Shown here: in pieces, positions 13,446 through 22,886 of the stretch
Position numbering within the stretch: the first letter of the stretch is position 1
Layout of the letters: every line of letters starts with the position of its first letter
Assembly (NCBI GenBank): GCA_032191485.1
Contig: JAVDOI010000017.1
Location: forward strand, 1 to 64,000
DNA: 64,000 nt
DNA from: Leptoclinus maculatus
Taxonomy: Eukaryota > Chordata > Actinopteri > Perciformes > Stichaeidae
Reading direction: 5' to 3'
Notes under the pieces: model-generated
Told to the model about the DNA's origin: nothing
The model's input: the letters and a program-made list of their open reading frames with translations, nothing else
The model's database searches: none
Translations under genes and position numbers: made by a program

Positions 13446-13572
13446 CAGGTCAGCAGAGAGAGGGGAGGGGCTCATCATGTCACATCCTGCCTCTGGAAGC
13501 AATTAGCTTTCACACGCATATGCTGCACAGACTCCATCACTAACACACACTCTCTCTAACATGTTTCACCGG

Positions 13573-13662
<90 letters not shown>

Positions 13663-16600
13663 AAACTGAAAGAACGTTTTCTCTCTAATGGGGTAATATT
13701 AGCGTATTCTTTGTCTCCTTTTTCTTCTTTTTCTCTACAAACAATTTTGTCATTCACTTCCAGTTCACAAATATATATATATCACTTTGTTTCCCCTCAA
13801 TTTAAAATGAGTCAGCTTGGAGCACTTGAAAAGTCAGCCAAAGACAGCGTTTTTAACCAAATAATGTAGCTAACGTTAGCTGAATTTGTGGTGGCAGATG
13901 TCAATTCAGTGGACACAAGTCAGGGGTACCACCCTGTCTGACAATCAAGGACCCATTATTGCAAAAATGACCAAGAAGTTTGAGTCGTAAACCTTTCACC
14001 TGTTGTTATTGTGAAGGACAGACCTGCAGCACGAAGCTTGATGAGCAGCAGTACGTTAGGGCAGCTCCATGATACCAACGTGTCGACACCAGTGGGTCAC
14101 AGGGGGGGTGCTGCTCGAGGGATGCTTCCCACAGGGTCCTTTGTTGTGTTTTTAATAACATTGCACCACATTTAAAATGTTCATTTTATGGTACGATTTC
14201 AACGTATGAAAACAGAAGAAAAACTAATTTATATATAAAAATCACTGTAGTGAAAACTAGGCTATTAATATCCAGCAATCCATGACAACTCACGGCAAGA
14301 ACGCACGGACAACGTGTCGCAGTAGCACAGCACGCTCTCCAGCGTGGGAGGTTTTCAGGAGATCAGCAGTCGAGGGCCAGAACAAGCAATAAAGATAAAG
14401 CTTCTGCTCGGCAAACAGAACTCAAAGAAATGCTGACACATCTCAGACCTCAACATATTCTGAGCCCAGCAACAACACTGAAGTCAGTGTGAACGAGGCT
14501 CAATGGACAGCTGGAGGGTAGACGTGTATCACTGTACCAGACCACTGGATCTCCTACATCATGGTGTACATGAAACACAAAAGAAACCATTTGAAGTTAA
14601 GTATTTAATTGATCAAATATAATATAATACAATATAATATGATATAATATCATTTCTGTGTACATATTTGCATGTAATATTGGGGCTCAGGGGGACAAAA
14701 GCATGTCATTTAAAGGGGTGCGGTCTGAAAAGGTTTGGGCCACTGGTCTACATTAGAGTCATGATTTCACTTGTTTTGAGAAGATGACATCAGGTAGAAC
14801 ATGTGTACCATGTGGTACTCCTGTGATAAGACGTGACGGCCACACATACATTAAAAGGTTGGCTGTGAAACACAATGGGATCATTTTGATGATCATGCTT
14901 AATGTTTGGAAATGTACACAGAAACTGAAGGGACAACTCTGATTCATGACGCCCTATAGTTGAAGCCAAAGTGTAGCTTTCATCTCCTCCCTGGTCCATC
15001 AGAGGAAGAGCAGCTGTTCCTAATACTTCTAAAATCTACGATGGAAGATCATTCAGCGGTGGCTCGGTCCAAAGTCATCATTCACCGTCTACGGATCACA
15101 GAGCAGATGTTTTTAAGCAAATATCTTTTATAGTGGGAATCAAATATTCTTCACATATGAGTCCTGGAGGAAATGAGCCAAAAACTCTTATGTTCCACAG
15201 GTCACATGTTGTCCTCCGTAGTAAAACCACATTTATGGTCGGCACATACTCAACACATATGAACGCTGTAGTGTGCACGGGCTGAGTAGAGTCATGGAGA
15301 AATACTGCAGCACAACTTTGATTCAGTCAGACTGCTGAGAACCCCCCCATTACATAAATAATAAGCAAGACATGGCACTTGAGTCCCTGTTAGGGTGGTA
15401 TTCATCATCAGTTTAGTATTACACCTATGACGTCATACATACGAGGTGGTTGTTTTTAATTCATCACTTTTCTACGTACATTAATTAAGTTGTCTTTTTA
15501 TTTAACCTAAATGTGACCTAAATCTTTTGTTATCCCATCTATTGTTAAGGGACCTTGTGGTCGTTAGAATAAAGACGGTTCTCCCAAAAAGCCAAAGCTC
15601 AAGTAGCGTGACATTGTTAAAGTGCCATGAAACCTCTTCAGGTAGGAAGTTGGTGGATGATTTGACGCTTAAGACTGCTGTCAGATCCCATTTCATACAA
15701 AGAGTTAATGTTGGTTTCTTCTAACCATGTCCACAGTTTTTCCTTGACATAAACCAAGTGATTTTAATTAACGTGTGGCAGTGTGCCGGAGCAGGAAATG
15801 CTCATACGGTATGGATTGTTTTGGATGGCAATGACAAATGACCTACCTTGTCATTTGGACATGTTGTTTTTAACATTCCTGGTACTAATAGTCAACCCTG
15901 TGAGCAGTTTGCTTTACACATTCAGCTACAGCAGCACGCGTTAAAACCAGTCGTTTCAGCTCATAACTTCATATCTCTTGGGATAGGTTGGACCATTGCT
16001 CTTTTGATGACTAAGGCTCATGACACACGAAGACACCAGATGTTCGGTATTTGAGTTGGCACTCTAAGGTTGCAGAAACAACCATCCTCTATACTGTCCC
16101 TCACTCTAGTACGTTACACCCTCTGCAGTCATTAACTGGAACCTTACTGTAGGCCCTAAACGGTGCCTTGAAAAATGTGTTCCATTATTTGAAGGGCCAT
16201 CTTAGTCTTTGAAGAAGAGTCAGACATTTCTTGAAAAACTCTGTCCGTAGAAGATAAGCCTGGAACAGCTTTTGATCATTACAGGAAAAAAAATGACAGC
16301 AAGAAATGTCTGACTTAACTGAACCGTCGAGTATGAACAATCAGGTCATCCCTACCGGAACAAGTGCGATCCCCCCGTGTATTAAAATCACATGTTTCAC
16401 ACTGGAATGGACAGGATACTGAGACCGGATCACTTTGTCGGAACACAGATCAAGAGGCCCTGTAGCAGGCAGTTGGCAAACGGGGTGCGACGGTGACAAA
16501 GTTGGCCGTCATGCAGGTGCTGCAGTTCATGGCAGCTGCCCATCTCGTGGTGCCGCTGGGGCTGCTGCACATGCAGCGCCTGCATAGATGGTTTGCCTTC

Positions 16601-19037
16601 CTCCGCTTGGATGCCAAGAAGAACAAACTGCAAGTGGTTACCATTCCCCCTGGGTATAAAATGATCTACACTACTCGAGGTTCCCACAACACCCGTTGAA
16701 GGGAATGACACAGGAACGAGTGACATGAGACGTCACAGTGTTCACAGATGCATCGTGAACGGGAAGAGCGGTTGGAAGCATGTGGCCTCCGGTAGAGGGG
16801 ACCTCTGTTTGTGTGGACGTGGAGTGGTCTACACCCCGTCCATTCATTCTTCTACCTCATGGACATGTCACAACACAGGACTGGTGGGGTGTGTGTTGGT
16901 TGCGTTGCACCTGTAATCCTCTTCCATCTGATCTGATCTGAAAGGATATGAAGGGTTCCTTGTTCCCTTCATAGCTGCTTCTATACTGCACATTGCTTAT
17001 TGCTTGGTTCTGAAGAGGTCAACGAAGCTCTTCTGCTCATTGATTTTCTCCACTATACCATTCTGTAGGTTCCTCACCAGCATCGCCTGTCTGTCCACGT
17101 GATCCCAGAGTTGAAGAACTCAGACAACTGCTGTAGGAACCCAGGGGGAATCAGCGACAAGCCCTGGTGTTACACCTCAAATCCCAACATCCGCTGGGAG
17201 TACTGCGCTGTGCCCCAGTGTGGGGAGAAAAGCATAGAAGGTACTGTCTTTGTCCGTCCTCACCCATCAAAGAGAATGTATAGGATTCTATTTCACCAGT
17301 TAGCAGCTAACATGCAACTGTAGATTAGCTCACCAGCCCACCAATAAATGAATGAATGCAGATTGTTTTGTCATTTACAATCAAGATAAGGTTTCAAAAG
17401 TACCTTCACAGCCTGTCACCTTCATTTTAACCGCTCTGTATTTTTAGTGATGAAGCCAGAGTCGCCAGGCCCTCGTCAGACCACTCGTCTTCCTCCCACA
17501 GCATCGTCTCCGGCTTACTCTATGTCCGTCATCGTCATCATCCTGACTGCGTTTGCAGCTGCAGTCTTCCTTATCATCTGCATCCTCGCCTGCCACAGAC
17601 GGAGGAAGCAGTGGAGAAACCGGAAGAGGTGAGATATAGACGAGATGCGCGGTTCTTTATTTATCCCTGTGTCCACCCTTTCTATCCCTCACTCCCTCTT
17701 TCCCTCCGCAGAGCGATGGAGACCCCGACTCTGAGCGCTCTTCCATCGGAGCTCCTGTTGGATCGACTCCACCCCAACCCCATGTACCAGAGGGTTCCCC
17801 TGCTGCTGAACTCAAAGCTGCTGGCCCTCGAGTATCCCCGCAATAATATCCAATATGTTAGGGATATTGGAGAAGGAGCCTTTGGACGGGTTTTCCAAGC
17901 AAGGTGAGAGGGGGAGAAAAGGGGAAGTAGATAGCTATCTATCCAAAAGGGCAATAAAAGAAGGAAAGAAGGAATGGAGTTAGTTAGTTAGTAACGAGAG
18001 AGAGGGAGAGGTTGAAGAGCCTGACACCTAAAATGTGAGAGACTGTACAAAGAGGGACATTTTCTGGCAATATTACATTACTTAAACTAGTGTTTCACAT
18101 TGCCATGTCAATATCATAATTGCCGTCAGGCTAACAGGAATGAGGATATTACTCAGGCAGAGAAAGAGAACAGGGTTTGGAGAGAGAGAGGGGGAGTGTG
18201 TGGCCTAACAAGACCACTGGTCATTCTGAGAGCTGCTGCGTCATTCAGCTGTTACAGGTGTCCCTTTCAGTCCACACAGGCTGTTCACAGCAAGACACGG
18301 AAGTCTTAAACTGATCCCTATGATCCCACCAAATTCCACCTGGGTCACACAGTAGTAGCATTTCTGAAATGTCATCAATCTATTAGGCTTTAACCACTGT
18401 TAAACAGCATCCATCCATCAACCACAACCTCCTCCTCCCTCACCTCTCTCTGTACCACGTCACCTGACATCTTTACATACAGCCCATGGTACATGGGGTA
18501 TATACAAAGTACTGCTATGCTATAGACTGCATTCGAGAACTATGACCTTCTGTCCATGATGTTGCACAATGCCATTAGGTGGAGAACGACAGATATATCG
18601 CGGTAGTACAGTTAGCACAGTAGTCTAGCAGTTGATGGCATTTTCACAGTAGCACCTGATGTAGCCATGCAGATCTGGGAGACGTCCTTCAGGCTATCTG
18701 GTAATCTCTTAATAAAACTGGAATGGTGCCGTATATAGACACCCCTGAGAACTTAATACACTCTCTCATACACACATATTTGGATAACTATACATGTGAG
18801 GGCATTGGTGCAATGTATTCCAGACTGAACACCTGTGACTTTAATGTCTACAGCTAGATACCCAACCTTAACCTACAAACCCAGCACTAATAGGCCCTTT
18901 AACACCTCCTGTAGGAAGTGATGACTGACCAAAACGTCTTCACATTTCAACCACATCCTGACCCTGAGGTTCTCAAACTCAAACTTTGTCTGTGTTCATG
19001 CAAACATGAACACAGACACACATGCACACACACACAC

Positions 19038-19135
<98 letters not shown>

Positions 19136-19233
19136 GCAACATACATGCAGAGACATAAATAGACCCGAGGAGTAAATATCTTTCCAGACAGATGAGCTTC
19201 AGTCTGTAGTTTCCCAATGTGTGTATGTGTGTA

Positions 19234-19269
<36 letters not shown>

Positions 19270-20689
19270 AATGTATAAGTAACTGACATTTACAATGCAC
19301 AGCTCTAATACAGTTGCTGCTTGTTAGCAGACTTAAGAGACACATGGTTATGCTTACAGAAATCTGGTGAAAGCATTTGTAACAAAATCGCCGACACTAG
19401 AATTCTGCACTCACATGCAGATGGCTACTGAAGAAGCAATCTCTTGCTCGCAAACAGTTCCAATCAATACGTCATCTCCTATTCTGTACTAGGTGAACTA
19501 GCTTAGTTTGCATGCGTCCATTATCTGCGCTTGAATGTTTTTGTTTTGTTGCAGAGCACCGGGCCTGCTGCCGATGGAGTCTTTCACGATGGTGGCAGTG
19601 AAGATGCTGAAGGAGGAAGCCTCGGCTGACATGCAGAACGACTTCCAGCGGGAGGCGGCGCTAATGGCCCAGTTTGACCACCCGAACATCGTACGACTCC
19701 TCGGTTAGTGTCTATGTACTGCATGTTTGCGTGTGGACGTACGAAACCAGAAAAAGAAAGAGGCTGCACTCACATCTGGATTTCTCATTGTAGAACTGCT
19801 GGTTTGCCCGTGAGATATAGGGAAATATAACACAAAACCCAGAGCCAAGTGGTTTCAGAACCAGTTGTATACATGTCCAGTCACTGTGCTCAAGGCGTCC
19901 TAATGGATTATTGCACCATTCAGTAATCAAGCCCTCACCTGTGTCACCTGTACGGGCTGCACACTTCATGCCCACACTGACTGTGATCGACTCCAGGAAA
20001 TAGACCATGAATCAGTCGCCAGTACAAATCAAATCTTAAACTCAAACAATATTATGAAGGGGAATTGAACTCAACAGCCCTGTTTGTAAGTGTCTTCCTT
20101 TAGAGTGTCCTACTTTCTACTCACACTAATTCTTCTGAATCAACTCTTTGCTCTCACATCTGTTTCACTGCAGTGCTTTGAGGACTGTTAAAGTGTATCT
20201 CCACTAATGCAGCCGATATCTGATCCAATACCAACTGCTCGCATCCAGATAAACTCCCCGGAAGACATTTAGAGATATAACCTCCTCCATTTGGCACTGT
20301 CAGTGAGTAAACGGGGCCGTTGGCCAATGAGTGAAGTCTGTTTACGGCTCCAGTGGTCGAGAAATATTTGAACAAGAAACAGGAATTCATCAAACGACAG
20401 TATGATGCGTTTTCTGTTTTGGAGTGAGATTCATTTCAGACGACTCATCCTGAGAGTGACGCCGAAGTCACATGAAACCGGAGTTAATCAAATGATGTAG
20501 TTAACCTCTGATTACCCCCCAGGACTAATAATACAGAGCAAATCCTATGTGAAAATATGAAGGCAGAATTAGAGACATGTGCGTTGTGCAGGACGGGGGG
20601 GAGCCCTCTGTGTTCTGTATATTTAGGGATGCAGTGAAACATTTTGAGCATGCAGCTACTGACCTTCAGCTGAGGCTGCTGCTGTTTGT

Positions 20690-20725
<36 letters not shown>

Positions 20726-22886
20726 GGGAACTGTCCCACTCTGTGACCCGCGGGACATGAACTCACTGAGCATGACCTCCTCTCGCCAAAGCTTCCATGT
20801 GAGCATGTTGTTGTTGCAGCTCTTGTGCTCACTTAGTATGTACGTGTTGATGCTTGTTTTACCTCGACAGAACTACAATATCCAAGGTTGGGAAAATTGC
20901 CGTATTCTAAAATGTTTGACTGAATCATATTCTGCATCAACTTGTTCCGACGTGTGTGTTGAAGCTTCTTGATGTTTACACAAAGATGGATGCACGGTTC
21001 CATTTCTACGTCATTGTACACACCTCTCCCTAAAGGTTAGCCGACATATCTGGTATTTCTGTGGAACTTTCTTTTTTGCTCTATGTGGGTTTGAACAAAG
21101 TTTGAGAGACTTCGAGATGACTGAGCTACTGGCGGGTCAGTGAGGTTTCAAAATCCATGTTCCACACTGAAACAGAAGTCTGTCAAGTGCACTAAATCTA
21201 TATTATGATTGTGGCCAAGTGCATTTCAAGTCTCCCACCACATGAAGTGGCCTAATCATGGGCTGCGTCGGAAAGAACACAGACGGGATCTGCAAGGCCT
21301 CAAACTAAAAATTGGCTGAAAACTACAGCTGAAACTACAGTCTGGTTCCTGGGGGGTATTTCTTTCCTTGTTGGCAGTGATTTGTGATGATTTTTTTCCC
21401 CACAGAGCCATAAAGCACTTAAAATCTGAAGTTAGTGTCGTGAATGCAGAGTCACCACGAATGGCACATCTGCAGCTTCTGCACAGTCTTGACAGTGTGC
21501 GTGCTCTGATTCCTCTAAACGCTGCACATTTATAGGAATGCATGAATCAACAAGCAGACGACCTCTCTTCCATAGAGGCAAAGTAAATAAGAAGTAAAGA
21601 ATGAATTCGGTGAGCGCAGACCTCTGCCCGTGCTGGAATACTCTCCAATGTGCTTCCACCACCATTACTTTATGGATCTGTCACTTCAAGTCACAGTCAC
21701 GGCGAAGGAGAGTTTGATTGTCCACCAGATGTGATGAAAATAAATCCGCTCATTTATCAGTCAAGGAATGATGAAAACACTTTCTCTCCCACATCAGGAA
21801 TGCAAACAAGTCCGGTTGTGGAAGCTGTCAATACCAATTGCATAATGCTGAAGACAGAAACCCCCCCAAAAAAGTTCTTTGTATCTGAAACTACATCTGA
21901 GAGAAGAAGAAGAAGAAGAGCAGCCACAATCTGCACCACCGTCTTTAACACAAGGCTATTTTAGAAACACGCTGTGTTTACATGTTCTACTGTCAGACTG
22001 TACATCCTCTATGTGCACGTTTATTTGTGGGCGCGTGCACGTTGCAGTCGTCCGTGTTCATGTCTAGGCTGAATATTTATTTACCTTTTACAGTGAATGA
22101 GCTCTTTGTTTGGCGCTGTAGAAGGAAATAAAATGCACTTCAGATGATGAAAATAAAATCTGCTGTATGCTTTTCCTCCCCCCAGGCGTGTGTGCGGTGG
22201 GCAAACCCATGTGCCTGATGTTCGAGTACATGGCCCACGGCGACCTCAACGAGTTCCTGCGTCGCCGATCGCCCTCCCAGTCGGTGCGCACGCTCAGCCG
22301 CGCCAGCCTGTCTGGCCGCAGCTTCTCTTCCGAGCTGGAGGCGGGGCTTCTCTCCTGCACCGAGCAGCTGTCCATCTCCAAGCAGATCGCGGCGGGAATG
22401 GCCTACCTGTCGGAGCGCAAGTTTGTGCACCGCGACCTCGCCACCCGGAACTGCCTGGTCGGGGAGGACATGGTGGTGAAGATTGCAGACTTCGGCCTCT
22501 CGAGGAACATCTACTCGGCCGACTACTACAAAGCCAACGAGAACGACGCAATCCCCATCCGCTGGATGCCCCCGGAGTCCATATTCTACAACCGCTACAC
22601 CACCGAATCGGACGTGTGGGCCTACGGCGTGGTGCTGTGGGAGATCTTCTCCAACGGGATGCAGCCGTACTACGGCATGGGCCACGAGGAGGTCATCTAC
22701 TACGTGAGGGACGGTCACATCCTCGCCTGCCCCGAGAACTGCCCTCTGGAGCTGTATAACCTGATGAGGCTTTGTTGGAGCACACACTCATCAGATAGGC
22801 CCAGCTTCAGCAGCATACATCGGATACTGGAGCGGATTCACCAAAGCACACTAAGCTGCAGCGCTGACGCTGAGGCTGACTGCTAA
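4632..22886 (+). CDS. musk: MuSK receptor tyrosine kinase, 5'-partial gene
   Basis: Muscle-specific receptor tyrosine kinase, a type I membrane protein of the postsynaptic muscle membrane. It is activated through agrin-LRP4 and Dok-7, clusters acetylcholine receptors and binds Wnts through its CRD (family knowledge). The in-window CDS joins 4632-4791, 5188-5194, 11181-11444, 11546-11721, 12183-12206, 12308-12396, 17069-17240, 17448-17628, 17712-17903, 19555-19703 and 22186-22886. All introns are GT/AG, and the join is 2115 nt with one open frame (704 residues plus stop). Order: end of Ig3, frizzled-like CRD with ten cysteines, linker, kringle, transmembrane helix, juxtamembrane NPMY, kinase. 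Signal peptide, Ig1, Ig2 and the start of Ig3 must lie upstream of the window; I found no exon for them in 1-4631. The kringle distinguishes it from mammalian MuSK. ROR kinases also combine CRD and kringle, but the kinase exons match MuSK nearly residue for residue. Confidence 0.96.
4889..5000 (+). repeat. poly-C rich stretch
   Basis: Two C homopolymer-rich runs (about 4889-4916 and 4988-5000) between the Ig3 exon and the microexon, separated by mixed sequence. Such runs assemble poorly and may be of uncertain length. Confidence 0.8.
5188..5194 (+). CDS. musk: musk 7-nt microexon
   Basis: The seven bases AGTGGAG sit between acceptor cttccccatag and a perfect donor gtaagt. Joined to the single G left by the Ig3 exon and the first A of the CRD exon they read GAG TGG AGA, giving Glu-Trp-Arg. 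Mammalian MuSK has Ala-Glu-Trp-Ser at exactly this Ig3/CRD junction. Skipping the microexon would break the frame (1 nt left over joined directly to an exon that needs 2), so its inclusion is required for the CRD to be in frame. Found by phase arithmetic and motif, not by transcript data. Confidence 0.85.
5381..7190 (-). mobile_element. LINE ORF1-only unit, copy A (decayed)
   Basis: On the minus strand it encodes a gag-like ORF1 protein in pieces: an N-terminal RNA-binding-like part (7150-6788), a middle part (SKVKKVSSGCKSPLLKHVV, 6772-6587), the CCHC region and a Glu/Gly/Ser-rich acidic tail (6278-5775). Broken by a nonsense change near 6787, several frameshifts, an exact 46-bp tandem duplication (6543-6634) that interrupts the zinc-knuckle region, and a further local duplication near 6150-6215. 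A minus-strand AATAAA lies near the 3' end (about 5405-5415), followed by an A-rich tail and a TC run. No reverse transcriptase follows. Resembles ORF1 of fish Tx1-type L1 LINEs, often annotated as ZCCHC3-like. Confidence 0.75.
7281..8998 (-). mobile_element. LINE ORF1-only unit, copy B
   Basis: Second tandem copy, highly similar to copy A by eye and in the same orientation. Its longest open frame (8578-7502, 358 residues) contains the conserved VSSGCKSPLLKHVVSHRRQL, an intact CCHC zinc knuckle (CYSCGRMGHQSRTC, spacing C-2-C-4-H-4-C), a Lys/Glu/Gly-rich hinge with repeated EVREE units, and an acidic SESSLEED repeat tail. The N-terminal part (about 8960-8600) is in other frames because of small indels. 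After the stop (7504-7502) come about 220 nt with a minus-strand AATAAA, then a TC microsatellite (7280-7258). The 5' side runs directly into a long CT (minus-strand) tract. No ORF2 is present. Confidence 0.78.
7502..8578 (-). pseudogene. gag-like CCHC zinc-knuckle ORF1 protein fragment
   Basis: 358-residue open frame within copy B, starting at an internal Met in the middle of the ORF1 domain. It has one CCHC knuckle, Glu/Lys-rich low-complexity sequence, and three near-identical acidic repeats of the SESSLEED type near the C-terminus. Function would be RNA/cDNA chaperoning for retrotransposition (family knowledge). The upstream ORF1 part is frameshifted, so this is probably not an intact gene. 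A domesticated gag gene is an alternative but tandem duplication in an intron argues against it. Confidence 0.65.
8999..9595 (+). repeat. (GA)n microsatellite
   Basis: About 0.6 kb of GAGAGA/GACAGA on the + strand, i.e. CT-rich on the minus strand. It abuts the 5' end of ORF1 copy B and is complementary to the CT tract at 815-1880. Confidence 0.97.
10235..10276 (+). repeat. poly-C and (CA)n run
   Basis: CCCCCCCCC followed by about 14 CA units and another short C run. Confidence 0.9.
11181..11444 (+). CDS. musk: musk exon: frizzled-like CRD, first part
   Basis: Acceptor ctccccacgcag; donor AG|gtagca. It begins with the third base of the Arg codon started in the microexon and ends with two bases of the next. 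It encodes the first six of the ten CRD cysteines (GYCSAYRGDVC, LSTLC, SLLC, FPDC, KPVC). The domain binds Wnt ligands in other vertebrate MuSKs. The exon is GC-rich compared with the flanking introns. Confidence 0.93.
11546..11721 (+). CDS. musk: musk exon: frizzled-like CRD, second part
   Basis: Acceptor cactaaacag; donor G|gtaagg. It encodes REHCLAVKELYCHKEW and the last cysteines (LLPNC, DAC), completing ten CRD cysteines. The segment CLAVKEL..C..EWLV is diagnostic for the MuSK CRD. It ends in phase 1, matching the next small exon. Confidence 0.93.
12183..12206 (+). CDS. musk: musk 24-nt linker exon
   Basis: A 24-nt exon between acceptor ctgcatttcag and donor gtaagttg. With one base carried in and one carried out it encodes DIKKDQIT, a short hydrophilic linker between the CRD and kringle. 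Its phase connects both neighbours exactly. Being a multiple of three it could be skipped without a frame change. Confidence 0.8.
12308..12396 (+). CDS. musk: musk exon: kringle domain, N-terminal part
   Basis: Acceptor gtatcaacag. It encodes TCFSDRGRFYQGSANVT followed by RSGVPCQSWSQQ, the canonical kringle start with cysteines 1 and 2 and the C.SW core. It ends in phase 0. The donor is unusual: the exon is followed directly by a run of GT dinucleotides (12397-12429) rather than by gtaagt or gtgagt. Confidence 0.92.
12397..12429 (+). repeat. musk: (GT)n at the kringle-exon splice donor
   Basis: About 16 uninterrupted GT units begin at the first intronic base after the kringle exon (CAACAG|gtgtgt). 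The functional 5' splice site is therefore the first GT of a microsatellite. Confidence 0.93.
12655..12925 (-). repeat. dispersed repeat family A, copy 3
   Basis: Reverse orientation to copies 1 and 2. Contains TTGTATAGAAGTCTATGAGA, GAGTTTATGGTCTCAATCTC, the reverse complement of the 3040-3190 block and GGGCGGGGCTTACTGTGATT. The same layout is seen at 33225-33500. Confidence 0.75.
13413..13444 (+). repeat. (TG)n microsatellite
   Basis: About 16 TG units. Confidence 0.95.
13585..13658 (+). repeat. (CA)n microsatellite
   Basis: About 37 uninterrupted CA units. Confidence 0.97.
16430..16800 (+). mobile_element. DIRS-like retrotransposon remnant (RT/RNase H)
   Basis: The + frame at 16493-16699 reads QFMAAAHLVVPLGLLHMQR and later HRWFAFLRLDA, resembling the connection between reverse transcriptase and RNase H in fish DIRS/Ngaro-type elements. 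Immediately after (about 16733-16790) another frame gives VTVFTDAS, then a stop, then TGRAVGSMW, matching the RNase H active-site TDAS motif. Frameshifted and with an internal stop, so dead. Assigned by motif memory only; Gypsy-type RNase H is an alternative. Confidence 0.5.
17069..17240 (+). CDS. musk: musk exon: kringle domain, C-terminal part
   Basis: Acceptor ccattctgtag; donor G|gtactg. It encodes the second kringle half: CRNPGG, KPWCYT, RWEYC and VPQC, supplying cysteines 3 to 6. An extra cysteine precedes the CRNP motif (DNCCRNP), where kringles usually have an aromatic residue; it is unpaired in the normal scheme. The domain ends in KSIE before the stalk. In mammals this domain is missing from MuSK. 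Confidence 0.93.
17448..17628 (+). CDS. musk: musk exon: stalk and transmembrane helix
   Basis: Acceptor gtatttttag; donor AG|gtgaga. It encodes a Pro/Ser/Thr-rich stalk, the conserved YSMSVI start, a hydrophobic helix of about 23 residues (SVIVIILTAFAAAVFLIICI) and the basic stop-transfer stretch CHRRRKQWRNRKR. Confidence 0.93.
17712..17903 (+). CDS. musk: musk exon: juxtamembrane region and kinase glycine loop
   Basis: Acceptor cctccgcag; donor AG|gtgaga. It encodes the juxtamembrane LHPNPMYQR, whose NPMY tyrosine (TAC at about 17784) is the Dok-7/PTB docking site in MuSK, then the kinase start with the ATP-binding loop GEGAFGRV. The sequence ELLLDRLHPNPMYQR is strongly conserved in MuSK. 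Confidence 0.95.
17904..19554 (+). other. musk: musk intron in the kinase N-lobe
   Basis: About 1.65 kb; includes a long CA array (19026-19133) and a TGTGTA/TG array (19217-19269). Nothing else recognised. Confidence 0.8.
19026..19133 (+). repeat. (CA)n microsatellite
   Basis: About 54 CA units with one CG interruption near the start, in the intron between kinase exons. Confidence 0.97.
19555..19703 (+). CDS. musk: musk exon: kinase N-lobe
   Basis: Acceptor tgttgcag; donor G|gttagt. It encodes the VAVKMLKEE segment with the catalytic lysine (AAG at 19601-19603) and the alpha-C helix with its glutamate (FQREAALM), ending in NIVRLLG. Phase matches both neighbours. Confidence 0.95.
19704..22185 (+). 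other. musk: musk last intron
   Basis: About 2.5 kb between the two final kinase exons. Contains a short CA run (20694-20722) and an AGA run (21904-21919). No gene or transposon recognised. Confidence 0.75.
22186..22886 (+). CDS. musk: musk last exon: kinase C-lobe, stop
   Basis: Acceptor cctcccccccag. One 701-nt exon holds the rest of the kinase: hinge FEYMAHGDLNEF, a Ser/Arg-rich kinase insert, catalytic loop HRDLATRN (His at 22428), DFG (Asp at 22488), activation loop IYSADYYK with the three regulatory tyrosines, the PIRWMPPESI substrate loop, and DVWAYGVVLWE. The stop TAA is at 22884-22886. The C-terminus reads ADAEADC and lacks the hydrophobic PDZ-type ending of mammalian MuSK. GC content is high. 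Confidence 0.97.

Larger units (their letters stand above)
12430..17068 (+). other. musk: musk intron within the kringle domain
   Basis: About 4.7 kb. Holds dispersed repeat A copy 3, GT and CA arrays (13413-13444, 13585-13658), a 16-bp inverted repeat (16218-16315) and a DIRS-like remnant (16430-16800). No other gene seen. Confidence 0.7.

Noticed and set aside
22140..22787. 215-residue minus-strand frame opposite the musk kinase exon
   Set aside because: Antisense shadow of the kinase exon; no features of its own.
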